Source of the DNA: JAKSCF01 sp028279945
GTDB taxonomy: Bacteria; Bacillota; Clostridia; Peptostreptococcales; JAAYPU01
Direction: 5' to 3'
Assembly: GCA_028279945.1 (NCBI GenBank)
Contig: JANQMT010000199.1
Location: forward strand, 1 to 40,271
Length of the DNA: 40,271 nucleotides
The position numbers and the translations under genes were made by a program. Below the pieces are notes generated by a model. The model ran no database searches. It worked only from the letters and a program-made list of their open reading frames with translations, and was not told where the DNA came from. Position 1 is the stretch's first letter. Each line of letters opens with the position of its first letter. Shown piece by piece: positions 1 through 7,503 of this stretch.

Positions 1-568
1 CAACAACGGAATCTCCGGTGCCTTTGGAGATTGTATTTGCTTCATTGCCTAATGCAAAGATATGTGAAGCAGTTACAGCACCCAGCCCTTTATTTAAGTC
101 AATACTTTTTCCAATATTGAGATCAACTTTTGGAAATTGCATCCTCAATCGGTTTTGAGGGATGAGCAAGGTTACTTTTTTCGTTTCAGACAATAGTTGA
201 AACGAAAGGGGTTTTGTAGAATCCCAAAGCATGAAATTATTTTTATTAAGTTTTGTAATATGATTTTTATGTGAAATGAGTTCAGAACCTTCATAGATAT
301 ATAGCAGTCCAAAGTATTCTCCGTCACTTTTTTTGATTTCGTTGAGAGTACGCATACCACAACATGGCTCACAATCACAATAAAGCAGTCTTACACCACC
401 TAAATGACGCATCTTGATATTCCCATAGAACTCATTGGATGAAGATTTGTTGAGTGACCATTTTAGATGAGAATCGTTTAAAGCAGAACTCCAAGCATCA
501 AACTGATTTTTAGGCAAGAAATCTAAAGAATTCCATTCCTGCCAAAGTTCTTTTGATTCGAATAGCAT
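1..568 (-). CDS. AraC-family regulator, N-terminal part (cut by window edge)
   Basis: An open frame runs from an ATG at 568 to the window edge with no stop, giving about 189 residues. Residues ~50-185 look like the AraC_binding_2 sensor domain that precedes an AraC helix-turn-helix: a strand pattern ending in FMLWDSTKPLSFQL, then LLIPQNRLRMQ, then a GKSIDLNKGLGA-like segment. The DNA-binding half lies outside the window, so the class is inferred from the sensor domain alone. The start at 568 is chosen because a GGGGG ribosome site sits 6 bases upstream; the in-frame ATG at 574 overlaps that site. A Cys-rich YCDCEPCCGM segment near residue 65 is unusual and could bind a metal or sense redox state (inference). 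The gene is divergent from the thiolase cassette at 752, the usual position for a regulator of that cassette. Confidence 0.72.
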   Translation of the reverse strand, partial: MLFESKELWQEWNSLDFLPKNQFDAWSSALNDSHLKWSLNKSSSNEFYGNIKMRHLGGVRLLYCDCEPCCGMRTLNEIKKSDGEYFGLLYIYEGSELISHKNHITKLNKNNFMLWDSTKPLSFQLLSETKKVTLLIPQNRLRMQFPKVDLNIGKSIDLNKGLGAVTASHIFALGNEANTISKGTGDSVV

Positions 569-751
569 AAACATCCCCCATATACATTAAAAATATAAAA
601 CTGTTCACTTAGGTTATAAAATCGATTCACTGATAGACAAGACGTGCAGGCAAGCGTGTTGATAGAATGAAGATAGCTTATAATTTTATGATTTCATTAT
701 ACTACATATATGTATATAGTGGATAGAAAAAATGAAAGAAGGGGGAATATT

Positions 752-2029
752 ATGAAAAACAAACTAAAAGAACCTGTGTACATTTTAGGCGTAGGGTGTA
801 CAAGATTTGGAAATCTGCTTGAAACCAGTGAAATTAAAGGATTGACCCTTCAAGAGATGGCTGCTAATGCTGTCAAAGAAGCGTTAGCAGATGCTCAAAC
901 AGATCCAAAGGATATTGATGCCATTTTTGTAGGAAATGTAACCATGCATACTTCTACAATGCCTGCTACTTACAGTCAAATTTCAAAATGGACAGGAATG
1001 CAATTTAAAGCGGGGGTACACTTTGACGGTGCTTGTTCAACCACAAATGTTGGCATCACATTAGGTGCTATGGGCATTGCTTCCGGGGTATACAATAAAG
1101 TTCTAATTGTAGGCCTGGAATCAACCTTAAGCCAACCCCAAAAATTAAGCCCCTATGAAAGAGAGACCATTCCAACTGAGGAGATGTGGCTTTGGACAGA
1201 TTATTGTGTCAACCAAGCTTATTCCGTACCACAAGGGTATGATATTTTTCCTACCTATAATGGCATCATTGCCCAAGCGTATTGTAAAAAGTATGGTTAT
1301 TCTATGGAAGCCTTTGAAAAAGGTATGTTTGAGCTGTGTAAAACAAGAAGATTACATGGTGCATTAAATGAAAAAGCAATTATTCAGGAAACTTTGGAAG
1401 ATGAAGCGAAAAGGTTTGGATTTGAAGATCCATATGATTTTTGGAAATCCAATTATAATCCATTTTTAGCTTGGCCTTCAAGACTTAGAAGTGCTGTTTC
1501 TCCTGCAGACGGTGCATCGGCAATCGTGATAAGCGGTAAAGACGGTTTAAAAGATTATACCAATGTGCCTATAGAAGTTAAAGGCTGGGGTGTTACCATC
1601 AGTGATCTACCTTGGTATGAAGAAGACCCAACTTATATGCATTATGATAAACTATCTTTTGATAAAGCCTATGAAATGGCAGATATTACACCCAAGGATA
1701 TTGACTATCTGCATGTACATGATTGTTCACATATATCCAGTATATGTACGGCGGAACAAGCTGGATATTTACCCAAAGGAGAAGGTCTTAAATATGCTGA
1801 AGAAAATAGGTTAAAATTTGACGGCGACAAACCTATGAGTACCCATGGCGGAAGGCATGCATTTGGTCATGCATGGGCCGCAAGCGCAGGCGCAGATACT
1901 TATGAGGCTGTTAAACAAATGCGTGGAATATGTGGTGCAAGACAGATTAATCCTTCCCCTAATATTTCTGTTGTGCATACTCATGGATACGCTATGATTA
2001 GTACCGTTATGGTATATGGAAGGGGGTAA
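752..2029 (+). CDS. SCP2/PhlC-type thiolase (acyl-CoA/acyl-ACP condensing enzyme)
   Basis: A 425-residue thiolase-superfamily protein. The nucleophile is in FDGACSTTN (Cys95). HDCSH near residue 335 matches the HDCF motif of the SCP2/SCPx branch, and THGGRHAFGHAWAASAG matches the catalytic-His segment usually ending GHP. The second cysteine of biosynthetic thiolases is replaced by VHTHGYAMIS near the C terminus, as in unconventional thiolases that work with DUF35 partners (archaeal acetoacetyl-CoA thiolase, PhlC). Known chemistry is Claisen condensation or its reverse on acyl thioesters. I chose ATG 752, with GGGGG at 741-745, over the upstream ATG 710, which lacks a site. The DUF35 gene starts 4 bases after the stop, and ACP and AcpS genes follow, so an acyl-ACP substrate is plausible but inferred. 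Confidence 0.85.
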   Translation: MKNKLKEPVYILGVGCTRFGNLLETSEIKGLTLQEMAANAVKEALADAQTDPKDIDAIFVGNVTMHTSTMPATYSQISKWTGMQFKAGVHFDGACSTTNVGITLGAMGIASGVYNKVLIVGLESTLSQPQKLSPYERETIPTEEMWLWTDYCVNQAYSVPQGYDIFPTYNGIIAQAYCKKYGYSMEAFEKGMFELCKTRRLHGALNEKAIIQETLEDEAKRFGFEDPYDFWKSNYNPFLAWPSRLRSAVSPADGASAIVISGKDGLKDYTNVPIEVKGWGVTISDLPWYEEDPTYMHYDKLSFDKAYEMADITPKDIDYLHVHDCSHISSICTAEQAGYLPKGEGLKYAEENRLKFDGDKPMSTHGGRHAFGHAWAASAGADTYEAVKQMRGICGARQINPSPNISVVHTHGYAMISTVMVYGRG

Positions 2030-2033
2030 TACG

Positions 2034-2435
2034 ATGCAAGAATCTATCATTAAAAAGTATTACGAAAATTTAAAAGAAGGAAAGCTGCTTGGTAAAAAGT
2101 GCAGTAAATGCGGTAAATATACTTTTCCGCCAACCGCAGTTTGTGAGCATTGCGGAAGTGATAACATAGAATCATTAGAACTCTCAGGAGAAGGAGAATT
2201 GCTTTTTGTTTCTCATAGTATGGCACCTCCCCCAAATCCAAGATTTAATAAAATTGCGCCATACGCATACGGTCATATACGTTTGAAAGAAGGTATATTT
2301 ATACAAGCTATCATCAATGGAATCCATATTGATCCGGAAAGCTTAAAAGGATATTATGAAAAATGCCCTGTAAAAGTAGTGCCGGATATCATTGAAGCGG
2401 AAGGGCTGTCTGTACTTGCTTTTAAATTAGTGTGA
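2034..2435 (+). CDS. DUF35 Zn-ribbon/OB-fold thiolase partner
   Basis: A 133-residue protein with an N-terminal rubredoxin-like zinc ribbon (CSKCGKY, then CEHCGS, residues ~22-40) followed by an OB-fold region rich in beta strands (GEGELLFVSHSMAPPPNPRF). This is the DUF35/OB_aCoA_assoc architecture. Family members bind SCP2-type thiolases and shape or bridge their acyl-CoA channel, as PhlB does with PhlC and as the archaeal protein does in the thiolase/HMG-CoA synthase complex. The start at 2034 has AGGGGG at 2021-2026; the earlier in-frame ATG at 2016 lies inside the thiolase gene and was rejected. Immediate adjacency to the thiolase supports an obligate complex. No HMG-CoA synthase gene accompanies it. 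Confidence 0.88.
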   Translation: MQESIIKKYYENLKEGKLLGKKCSKCGKYTFPPTAVCEHCGSDNIESLELSGEGELLFVSHSMAPPPNPRFNKIAPYAYGHIRLKEGIFIQAIINGIHIDPESLKGYYEKCPVKVVPDIIEAEGLSVLAFKLV

Positions 2436-2445
2436 GGTGTATATA

Positions 2446-2682
2446 ATGACTAAATTAAATGAAGATATCGTCCATATTTTAGCACAGGTTGCAAAGACAA
2501 AACCAGAAGATTTAACCTTAGAAACGAGAATTGCAGAGGATTTGATGCTTAAATCAATGAGTAAAATTGAATTAGCTGCATTATTGGAAGATGAGTATAA
2601 AATATCCATCAGCAACTTTGAAATTAGAAGGCCGAAAAACGTTAAGGAATTAATTGAACTGGTTGATAGTAAAATTAAGTAG
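2446..2682 (+). CDS. Acyl carrier protein with an atypical KSM carrier motif
   Basis: A 78-residue acidic, helical protein with the length and pattern of an acyl carrier protein: an N-terminal helix, TLETRIAEDLMLKSMSKIELAALLEDEY around the carrier serine, then a last helix NVKELIELVDSKI. The phosphopantetheine attachment serine is in LKSMSKIEL (about Ser39), where most ACPs read DSL. The aspartate that normally precedes the serine is lysine here. The start at 2446 follows a TGAGGTG site; GTG 2437 is inside that site. The DUF35 gene ends 10 bases upstream, and a dedicated AcpS is encoded three genes on, so this is probably a specialised carrier rather than the fatty-acid ACP (inference). Confidence 0.85.
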   Translation: MTKLNEDIVHILAQVAKTKPEDLTLETRIAEDLMLKSMSKIELAALLEDEYKISISNFEIRRPKNVKELIELVDSKIK

Positions 2683-2692
2683 TTACAAAACA

Positions 2693-2723
2693 GGCGGGTA
2701 GAGAAGTATATTCTATACTCGCC
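2693..2723 (+). terminator. Hairpin between ACP and Pta genes, possible weak terminator
   Basis: GGCGGGTA at 2693-2700 pairs with TACTCGCC at 2716-2723 (one G-T pair), followed by TTTCATT. The U tract is short, so it may act as a partial terminator or a processing point inside the cassette rather than end it. Confidence 0.35.
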
Positions 2724-2760
2724 TTTCATTAAAAATATCTTATATAATGGGGGAAATCAT

Positions 2761-3744
2761 ATGAACATCATGAATTATTTTAAAAAGAAAACCCATCAAC
2801 ATGTAAAAACCATTGTTTTTCCGGAAGGTGAAAATGCTTCGGTTATAAAAGCAGCCATTACATTAAAAAAGGAGAATTCAATCACCCCAATACTCATTGG
2901 AGATAGAGATAACATCATTCAAACCTTAGATGAAGCATATGATTGGGTTGAAAGAATAAAAATAATAAACCCAACCCAAGATACAAAGCTGTCTCATTAT
3001 ATCAACCTATATTGTCAAGAGAGACAAATGCCTATTGTTGTAGGTAAGAAAATTATTACTCAACCCATTTATTTTGCAGCCATGATGGTAAAAACAGGTG
3101 ATGCTGATGGGATGGTAGCCGGTATTCATCATCCAACCAATGAAATTATCGTGGCCAGTGAGTTGATTTTTGGACTTCAGGAAGAAATCAGAGTCCCCTC
3201 CAGTTTTTATTTAGTGGATGTGCCCGGTTTTAAAGGTGAAGAAGAAAGTTTAATGGTTTTTTCGGATCCGGCCATAAATCCAGACCCTACTGCCCAAGAA
3301 TTAGCGGATATTGCCTATATAACGGCTTATAATGTTGAGAAATTATTAGATTGGAAGCCCAGAGTTGCTCTATTATCCTTTTCAACCAAAGGCAGTGCCG
3401 GCCATCCTTGCGTAGATAAAGTTCAAAAAGCAATGGAGATTTTAAAACAAAAAGAAACACGGTTTATCTTTGACGGAGAATTACAAGCAGATGCGGCTAT
3501 TAATAAAGCTATTGGGTATAAAAAAACAAAAGGACTTAGTGAAGTTGCGGGACGAGCAAATGTACTCATTTTTCCTAATCTGGATGCATGCAACATCTCC
3601 TCTAAACTGGTTCAACAATTTACCGGAGCAAAGTTCTATGGCCCAATTCTACAAGGTTTTAATTTTCCTGTCAGTGATTTATCACGAGGCGCTACCATAG
3701 ATGATATTATAGGAACCGCTTTATTAACCGCTGCTAGATGCTAA
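2761..3744 (+). CDS. Phosphate acetyl/butyryltransferase family enzyme (Pta-like)
   Basis: At 327 residues this has the usual length of short Pta/Ptb enzymes. Recognised family blocks are DADGMVAGIHHPT, FSDPAINPDPTAQELADIA, LLSFSTKGSAGHPCVDKV, FDGELQADAAI, NVLIFPNLDACNISSKLVQQ and FPVSDLSRGAT, with the arginine of LSRG in place. The family converts acyl-CoA plus phosphate to acyl-phosphate plus CoA and back. No acetate or butyrate kinase gene is adjacent, which is the usual partner. Its place between an ACP gene and an AcpS gene (24-base gap to acpS) suggests it feeds or drains the acyl pool used by the thiolase. Acyl range cannot be told from sequence, so I withhold the symbol pta. The start is supported by GGGGG at 2749-2753. 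Confidence 0.85.
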   Translation: MNIMNYFKKKTHQHVKTIVFPEGENASVIKAAITLKKENSITPILIGDRDNIIQTLDEAYDWVERIKIINPTQDTKLSHYINLYCQERQMPIVVGKKIITQPIYFAAMMVKTGDADGMVAGIHHPTNEIIVASELIFGLQEEIRVPSSFYLVDVPGFKGEEESLMVFSDPAINPDPTAQELADIAYITAYNVEKLLDWKPRVALLSFSTKGSAGHPCVDKVQKAMEILKQKETRFIFDGELQADAAINKAIGYKKTKGLSEVAGRANVLIFPNLDACNISSKLVQQFTGAKFYGPILQGFNFPVSDLSRGATIDDIIGTALLTAARC

Positions 3745-3767
3745 ATCAATCAGAGGAGTAAAAACGT

Positions 3768-4160
3768 ATGATTGGAATTGGTGTGGATATCGTATCCATC
3801 ATTCGTATGAGTGAAACCATTACAAGATCCGGCAATATTTTTATCAATAGAGTTTTCACGGAAAAAGAGAAAGAAAATGCTTTAAAACATCCCAATAAAG
3901 ATGTTTATTATGCAGCCATTTTTGCGGCGAAGGAGGCAGTTTTTAAAACATTTTGCACCAAATGGAGTAGAGATATTAAGTGGCATGATATTGAGATACA
4001 AAAAGGTGAATGTGGAAATCCTAAAGTTTTATTAAAGGGAGCTTTAAAGCAGCTATTAATTGAAAAAGGAGGAAAGGAGGTTTTATTAAGTATATCATGG
4101 GAATTGGATAATGCTATTGCATTTGCATGTCTTATTGATGATGTCTCAAACAAAAGATGA
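3768..4160 (+). CDS. acpS: Holo-[acyl carrier protein] synthase
   Basis: A 130-residue phosphopantetheinyl transferase of the AcpS type. MIGIGVDIVSI at the N terminus carries the Mg-binding Asp7 of the GVDIV motif, and FAAKEAVFKTF carries the second catalytic block (KEA, with the metal-binding Glu). It transfers 4'-phosphopantetheine from CoA to the serine of an ACP. An AGAGGAG site precedes the start. Being placed with an atypical ACP, it may be a dedicated second copy rather than the housekeeping enzyme; in many Clostridia the housekeeping acpS lies elsewhere, so looking for another copy in the genome would settle this. It ends the tightly packed part of the cassette. Confidence 0.9.
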   Translation: MIGIGVDIVSIIRMSETITRSGNIFINRVFTEKEKENALKHPNKDVYYAAIFAAKEAVFKTFCTKWSRDIKWHDIEIQKGECGNPKVLLKGALKQLLIEKGGKEVLLSISWELDNAIAFACLIDDVSNKR

Positions 4161-4209
4161 GATGTTGCTGTAATGGGAAAATATACTTTATATGAATGTA
4201 AAAACAAAC

Positions 4210-4237
4210 TTGACAATCAACAAAGCATCGCTATAAT
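4210..4237 (+). promoter_or_regulatory. Sigma-A promoter of the nitroreductase-like gene
   Basis: A perfect -35 TTGACA (4210-4215), a 16-base spacer and a perfect -10 TATAAT (4232-4237) lie upstream of the gene at 4299. The membrane protein is therefore transcribed separately from the thiolase cassette, at least in part. Confidence 0.8.
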
Positions 4238-4238
4238 T

Positions 4239-4263
4239 AAAAGTAGACCAATGGTTTACTTTT
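4239..4263. promoter_or_regulatory. Inverted repeat next to the -10 box, candidate TetR operator
   Basis: AAAAGTAGACC (4239-4249) and GGTTTACTTTT (4253-4263) form an 11-bp inverted repeat with one G-T pair and a 3-base centre. It begins 1 base after the -10 box, the classic repressor position. The half-site TAAACCAT (minus strand 4258-4251) recurs upstream of the TetR gene at 5467-5474, which suggests a shared operator. It could also fold as a weak attenuator hairpin in RNA. Confidence 0.5.
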
Positions 4264-4298
4264 TTAATTATATAAATTAATCTTAGGAGTGAGAAAAA

Positions 4299-5408
4299 AT
4301 GATAGGAGTTAAAAAGATGTTTGTTGTAGTCATTACAATTCTTTTGTTTATGGTGGCCATTTTATTAATTGTGGATGGCACTTTTTTAAATAAGAAATAT
4401 GCCAAAGTATGGTCCGAAAATTACTTTGGCAGCTTAGAACCTATACAGCATAAGTTAATAGCCGGTGGTTTAACCGCATCAAGCAGTCATAATATGCAGC
4501 CTTGGCTTGTAAAAATAGTCAGTGATCATAAAATAGAATTATATTTTGATATGACTAAGGCATTACAGGTAGTTGATCAAGATAATACGCAGATGTTGAT
4601 AAGTCAGGGCACTTTTATCAAAGCATATGAAAATTATGCAAATGCATATGGTTACGATGCACACATCCATTATCATGAACCAAACTTTTCTGCAGAACAA
4701 CCACTTATTGCAACCATTGAAATCTTAAAAAATGATACCGCACAAAAAGTAGATGCAATATCTTCAAGTTCATGGATGGTTGATGAGGAAGAAGTGAATA
4801 AAGACATGGATACTTTAATGATGGAGATTCTTAAAGACCACGATGGATTTAGCTATGAGTTGATGGGTGAGAGCAGACTTATTGTTTTTCAAAACTTTTT
4901 GTTACAAGGAATGATGGTTGAATCTACCAACCAAAAAGCAATGGAAGAGACAATAGAGGTATTTAGATTTACAGAATGGGAAAAGAATCAATATAAATAT
5001 GGGTTAACCATAGATGCATCCGGTGTTTTTAAACCGGCGATACAATCCATTTCAAAACTGTTGGCGAATGATTGGAAGCAATTTGGTGATCAAGGAATCA
5101 AAATGTTTAAAAAAAGATTAGAAAAAGAGCATACGTATATTCTGATTAAAAGCCATCAACCCACCTATAAGACATATATACAAACAGGCCAAATATATCA
5201 AGAAATGATTAATAAATTTAGTGAATACGCCATCAGACCATCTGTGCAGGTTCTAGAGAAGTATGATGCTATGAAGAATATTAATAACATCTTTCAAGAA
5301 GAATACGGAGAAGGCAAAGAGGTATTAATGATTATAGGTATTCAAGATAGGATAGAGGATAGTGTAAGGACACCAAGGCACTTAGTTGAAGATATTCTGA
5401 TTCATTAA
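4299..5408 (+). CDS. Membrane-anchored nitroreductase-like (Acg-type) flavoprotein
   Basis: A 369-residue protein. Residues ~6-27 form a single hydrophobic segment (MFVVVITILLFMVAILLIV) that should anchor it in the membrane. The following region has TASSSHNMQPWLVKI, the FMN-binding block of Acg-type nitroreductase-fold proteins (SxHNxQPW), and a C-terminal VLMIIGIQDRIEDSVRTPR segment typical of nitroreductase ends. The expected role is FMN-dependent reduction of an unknown substrate, or FMN storage, at the membrane. The start has AGGAG 10 bases upstream; a second Met at 4317 is possible. It has its own promoter and operator and is followed by a TetR gene, so it may be an inducible detoxification enzyme or a tailoring enzyme for the upstream cassette. 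Substrate unknown. Confidence 0.7.
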   Translation: MIGVKKMFVVVITILLFMVAILLIVDGTFLNKKYAKVWSENYFGSLEPIQHKLIAGGLTASSSHNMQPWLVKIVSDHKIELYFDMTKALQVVDQDNTQMLISQGTFIKAYENYANAYGYDAHIHYHEPNFSAEQPLIATIEILKNDTAQKVDAISSSSWMVDEEEVNKDMDTLMMEILKDHDGFSYELMGESRLIVFQNFLLQGMMVESTNQKAMEETIEVFRFTEWEKNQYKYGLTIDASGVFKPAIQSISKLLANDWKQFGDQGIKMFKKRLEKEHTYILIKSHQPTYKTYIQTGQIYQEMINKFSEYAIRPSVQVLEKYDAMKNINNIFQEEYGEGKEVLMIIGIQDRIEDSVRTPRHLVEDILIH

Positions 5409-5453
5409 CGTTTTTTAGTCAATAAGCAGTGTTTTGCTTGATCTATGATATGA

Positions 5454-5483
5454 TGTAATAGTAAATTAAACCATAGTATTACA
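5454..5483. promoter_or_regulatory. Inverted repeat upstream of the TetR gene, candidate autoregulatory site
   Basis: TGTAATA (5454-5460) and TATTACA (5477-5483) are perfect 7-base arms 16 bases apart, just upstream of the TetR start at 5505. Between them lies TAAACCAT, identical to a half-site in the inverted repeat at 4239-4263. This fits autoregulation by the encoded repressor. Confidence 0.4.
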
Positions 5484-5504
5484 ATTTAGCTTGTGGAGGC
5501 TGAA

Positions 5505-6125
5505 ATGAAAAGAGAAGAAAAACAAAAACAGATTGAACAGAGTATTTTAAAAGCTATTTTTGAAAAAATAAAAGATAAGGATTTAGACAGTATAACCTCT
5601 AATGAAATAGCAGAAGCTGCAAATGTAAGTAAAAGAACCCTGTATAAATACTTTAATAGTAAGACAGAGATGTATTTGGGATTGGTCAAAGAAAGCTTTA
5701 CTGAATTGAATCAAAATATGGATGAAGCTGTCAACTGTATAAAAGATAAAGATGCTGTTCATGTTATTGAGTGCATTGGAATAAGCTATTTAAGATTTTT
5801 GCTTGACAATCCCGTTAAAGGAAAAATCATTACAAATTTCAATGAAAATGATTACAAGAAAGATTATCCCGCTCAAGTCAAAGAGCTTTCTAAAATGGCG
5901 AACCAATATGACTTAGCGGATTATGTAAAATCAGCATACAAAATCAAAAACATGAAACCCTCAGTATCCATTGAGGGTACTGTAATGTTTTTATGGTCAA
6001 CCATTCAAGGCCTGGGAGCATTATTATTGTCAAAAAAGAGTTGGATAGAAGAATACTATAACATTGAGGAAAATAAGCTGATAGAGGAAGTAATGGATAT
6101 CATTAAGCAGATTTTTGATAAATAG
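5505..6125 (+). CDS. TetR-family transcriptional regulator
   Basis: A 206-residue regulator. Residues ~10-57 are a TetR_N helix-turn-helix: ILKAIFEKIKDKDLDSI, then SNEIAEAANVSKRTLYKYF, then NSKTEMYLGLV. The C-terminal ligand domain is not recognisable. ATG 5505 has GGAGG at 5495-5499; the GTG at 5493 that would extend it overlaps this site. Gene order and a shared TAAACCAT half-site with the nitroreductase promoter suggest it represses the gene at 4299 and itself. It may also act on the thiolase cassette, but no matching site was seen upstream of 752. Confidence 0.88.
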   Translation: MKREEKQKQIEQSILKAIFEKIKDKDLDSITSNEIAEAANVSKRTLYKYFNSKTEMYLGLVKESFTELNQNMDEAVNCIKDKDAVHVIECIGISYLRFLLDNPVKGKIITNFNENDYKKDYPAQVKELSKMANQYDLADYVKSAYKIKNMKPSVSIEGTVMFLWSTIQGLGALLLSKKSWIEEYYNIEENKLIEEVMDIIKQIFDK

Positions 6126-6291
6126 TAAGTTGAATAAAATTTTATACAGCCTGATGTTCTCCTTAATGTTAATGATTAGAACCATCGCTTTTTGTGTCTC
6201 TGTTTTTTTTCACGCTTTCGGTTGTATGGTTTAAAAAAGGACTATCTATGTATTCCAGTGCCAGCAGCTAACTGGAAAAGTATTGGGTATC

Positions 6292-6339
6292 GAAAAATGA
6301 ATACAGGCGTATAAATATTCGTTAATGTATTCATTTTTC
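6292..6339. terminator. Bidirectional terminator-like inverted repeat
   Basis: GAAAAATGAATACA (6292-6305) and TGTATTCATTTTTC (6326-6339) are perfect 14-base arms around a 20-base loop, located between the convergent TetR and DUF2935 genes. Each arm carries an A or T run, so it could end transcripts from both sides. Confidence 0.55.
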
Positions 6340-6372
6340 TAGTACTTACTTGTATTCTTAAAACTTTAATTC

Positions 6373-7290
6373 TTAAATCTTTTCTTCATATTCACTTAGT
6401 AAGATGAGATAATGATTTGCTTCTCGTAAAACGTGATCGGCTAGTAATGGTAGTATAATTGATTTTATGTTACAGGCTATCAGTCCTTCTGTTCCTTGTG
6501 ATTTGAAATCTTTTAATCTTTTAGCAGCTTCTTTACTATCTTGAGTGACTTTGGGAAGCATAGATATTTCATCTGCTGCTTGTAATGCATCAGCTGTTAA
6601 TTCATCAAATTCATATCCAAATTTATTAGCAATATCAAATAATGTTTCCTCTAAAGGATCTAACAGACCTCGCATAAATTTAGAGTGTTCAGCCATGATT
6701 TGATTCCAAAATGCTTCTTGCTTCACAGCATCCTTTAAAACATCAAGAGTCGTTCTGGTTTGTAATTTCATAAGTAAATCTACATAAAATGCAGCTTCCC
6801 TAGTGATATGTTCCATAAGTAATGGGTAATTAGAAGTAAATAATCTGCATGACAAAACATTTTCCAATATAAAAGTTTTAAACTTAACAATATTTTCAGC
6901 TGCTTGTATGGCTCTATTATTGAGATTATATACATAATCTACTATCATTGGGTTGGTTGGGACTTGGCTGTATGGATGATTAAGATATATTTCTGCTTGA
7001 GTAATATTTGTATTGATGGGTATGCCGGTAAGAAAAGAAGTCGCTTTTTCAGCATCATAAGTATACTTTGTTACGATTGCATCACTAGGAGATACAATGC
7101 CATAAGATATGTTGACTGCTTCATTGAGAAGATTTTCAAAAGTTCTATTAAACATGCGCGACTGCTCTGCCAAAATAGCATTTTTAGATGGCAGCGATGC
7201 TTCAATAAACAAAGCATGTTCTTTTAATATACGCAAGAAAAATAAGTTGATATCTAAAGATTGCTTCACAAATGATTGATTAGATAACAT
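6373..7290 (-). CDS. DUF2935 protein (ferritin-like helical fold)
   Basis: A 305-residue all-helical protein that I recognise as DUF2935, a family common in Bacillales and Clostridia. Two internally similar halves each carry an acidic/His pattern: LFFLRILKEHALFIEASL near residue 18 and HITREAAFYVDLLMKL followed by FWNQIMAEHSKFMRGL near residues 160-205, ending LREANHYLILLSEYE. Glu and His spaced along helices suggest a di-metal site as in ferritin-like proteins (inference); no biochemical role is established. A GGAGGT site lies upstream of the ATG. It is a single gene with no obvious operon partner. Confidence 0.8.
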   Translation of the reverse strand: MLSNQSFVKQSLDINLFFLRILKEHALFIEASLPSKNAILAEQSRMFNRTFENLLNEAVNISYGIVSPSDAIVTKYTYDAEKATSFLTGIPINTNITQAEIYLNHPYSQVPTNPMIVDYVYNLNNRAIQAAENIVKFKTFILENVLSCRLFTSNYPLLMEHITREAAFYVDLLMKLQTRTTLDVLKDAVKQEAFWNQIMAEHSKFMRGLLDPLEETLFDIANKFGYEFDELTADALQAADEISMLPKVTQDSKEAAKRLKDFKSQGTEGLIACNIKSIILPLLADHVLREANHYLILLSEYEEKI

Positions 7291-7503
7291 GATTTTACCT
7301 CCAAATCTAATATTAGAATCTCACGATATCACTATATGAGACAACAATCATAAAGGTGTATATTGAACCGGTGATAACATAGACCGTTAGAATAGCAAAA
7401 CTTGTATTTTGTCATAATTTATATTTTTATAGGGCAAAAGAGGAGTTTCGTCAAAATATGAAGAAATCTATATATTATCACTAGCATTGGAGGAATTTTG
7501 ACG

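Noticed and set aside
172..378. 68-codon open frame on the minus strand with its own ATG
   Set aside because: It lies in another frame inside the AraC-type gene, has no ribosome site and gives a low-complexity Ile/Lys-rich product.
710..751. Upstream ATG extension of the thiolase gene
   Set aside because: It adds 14 residues with no family match and no ribosome site, while ATG 752 has a GGGGG site at the right distance.
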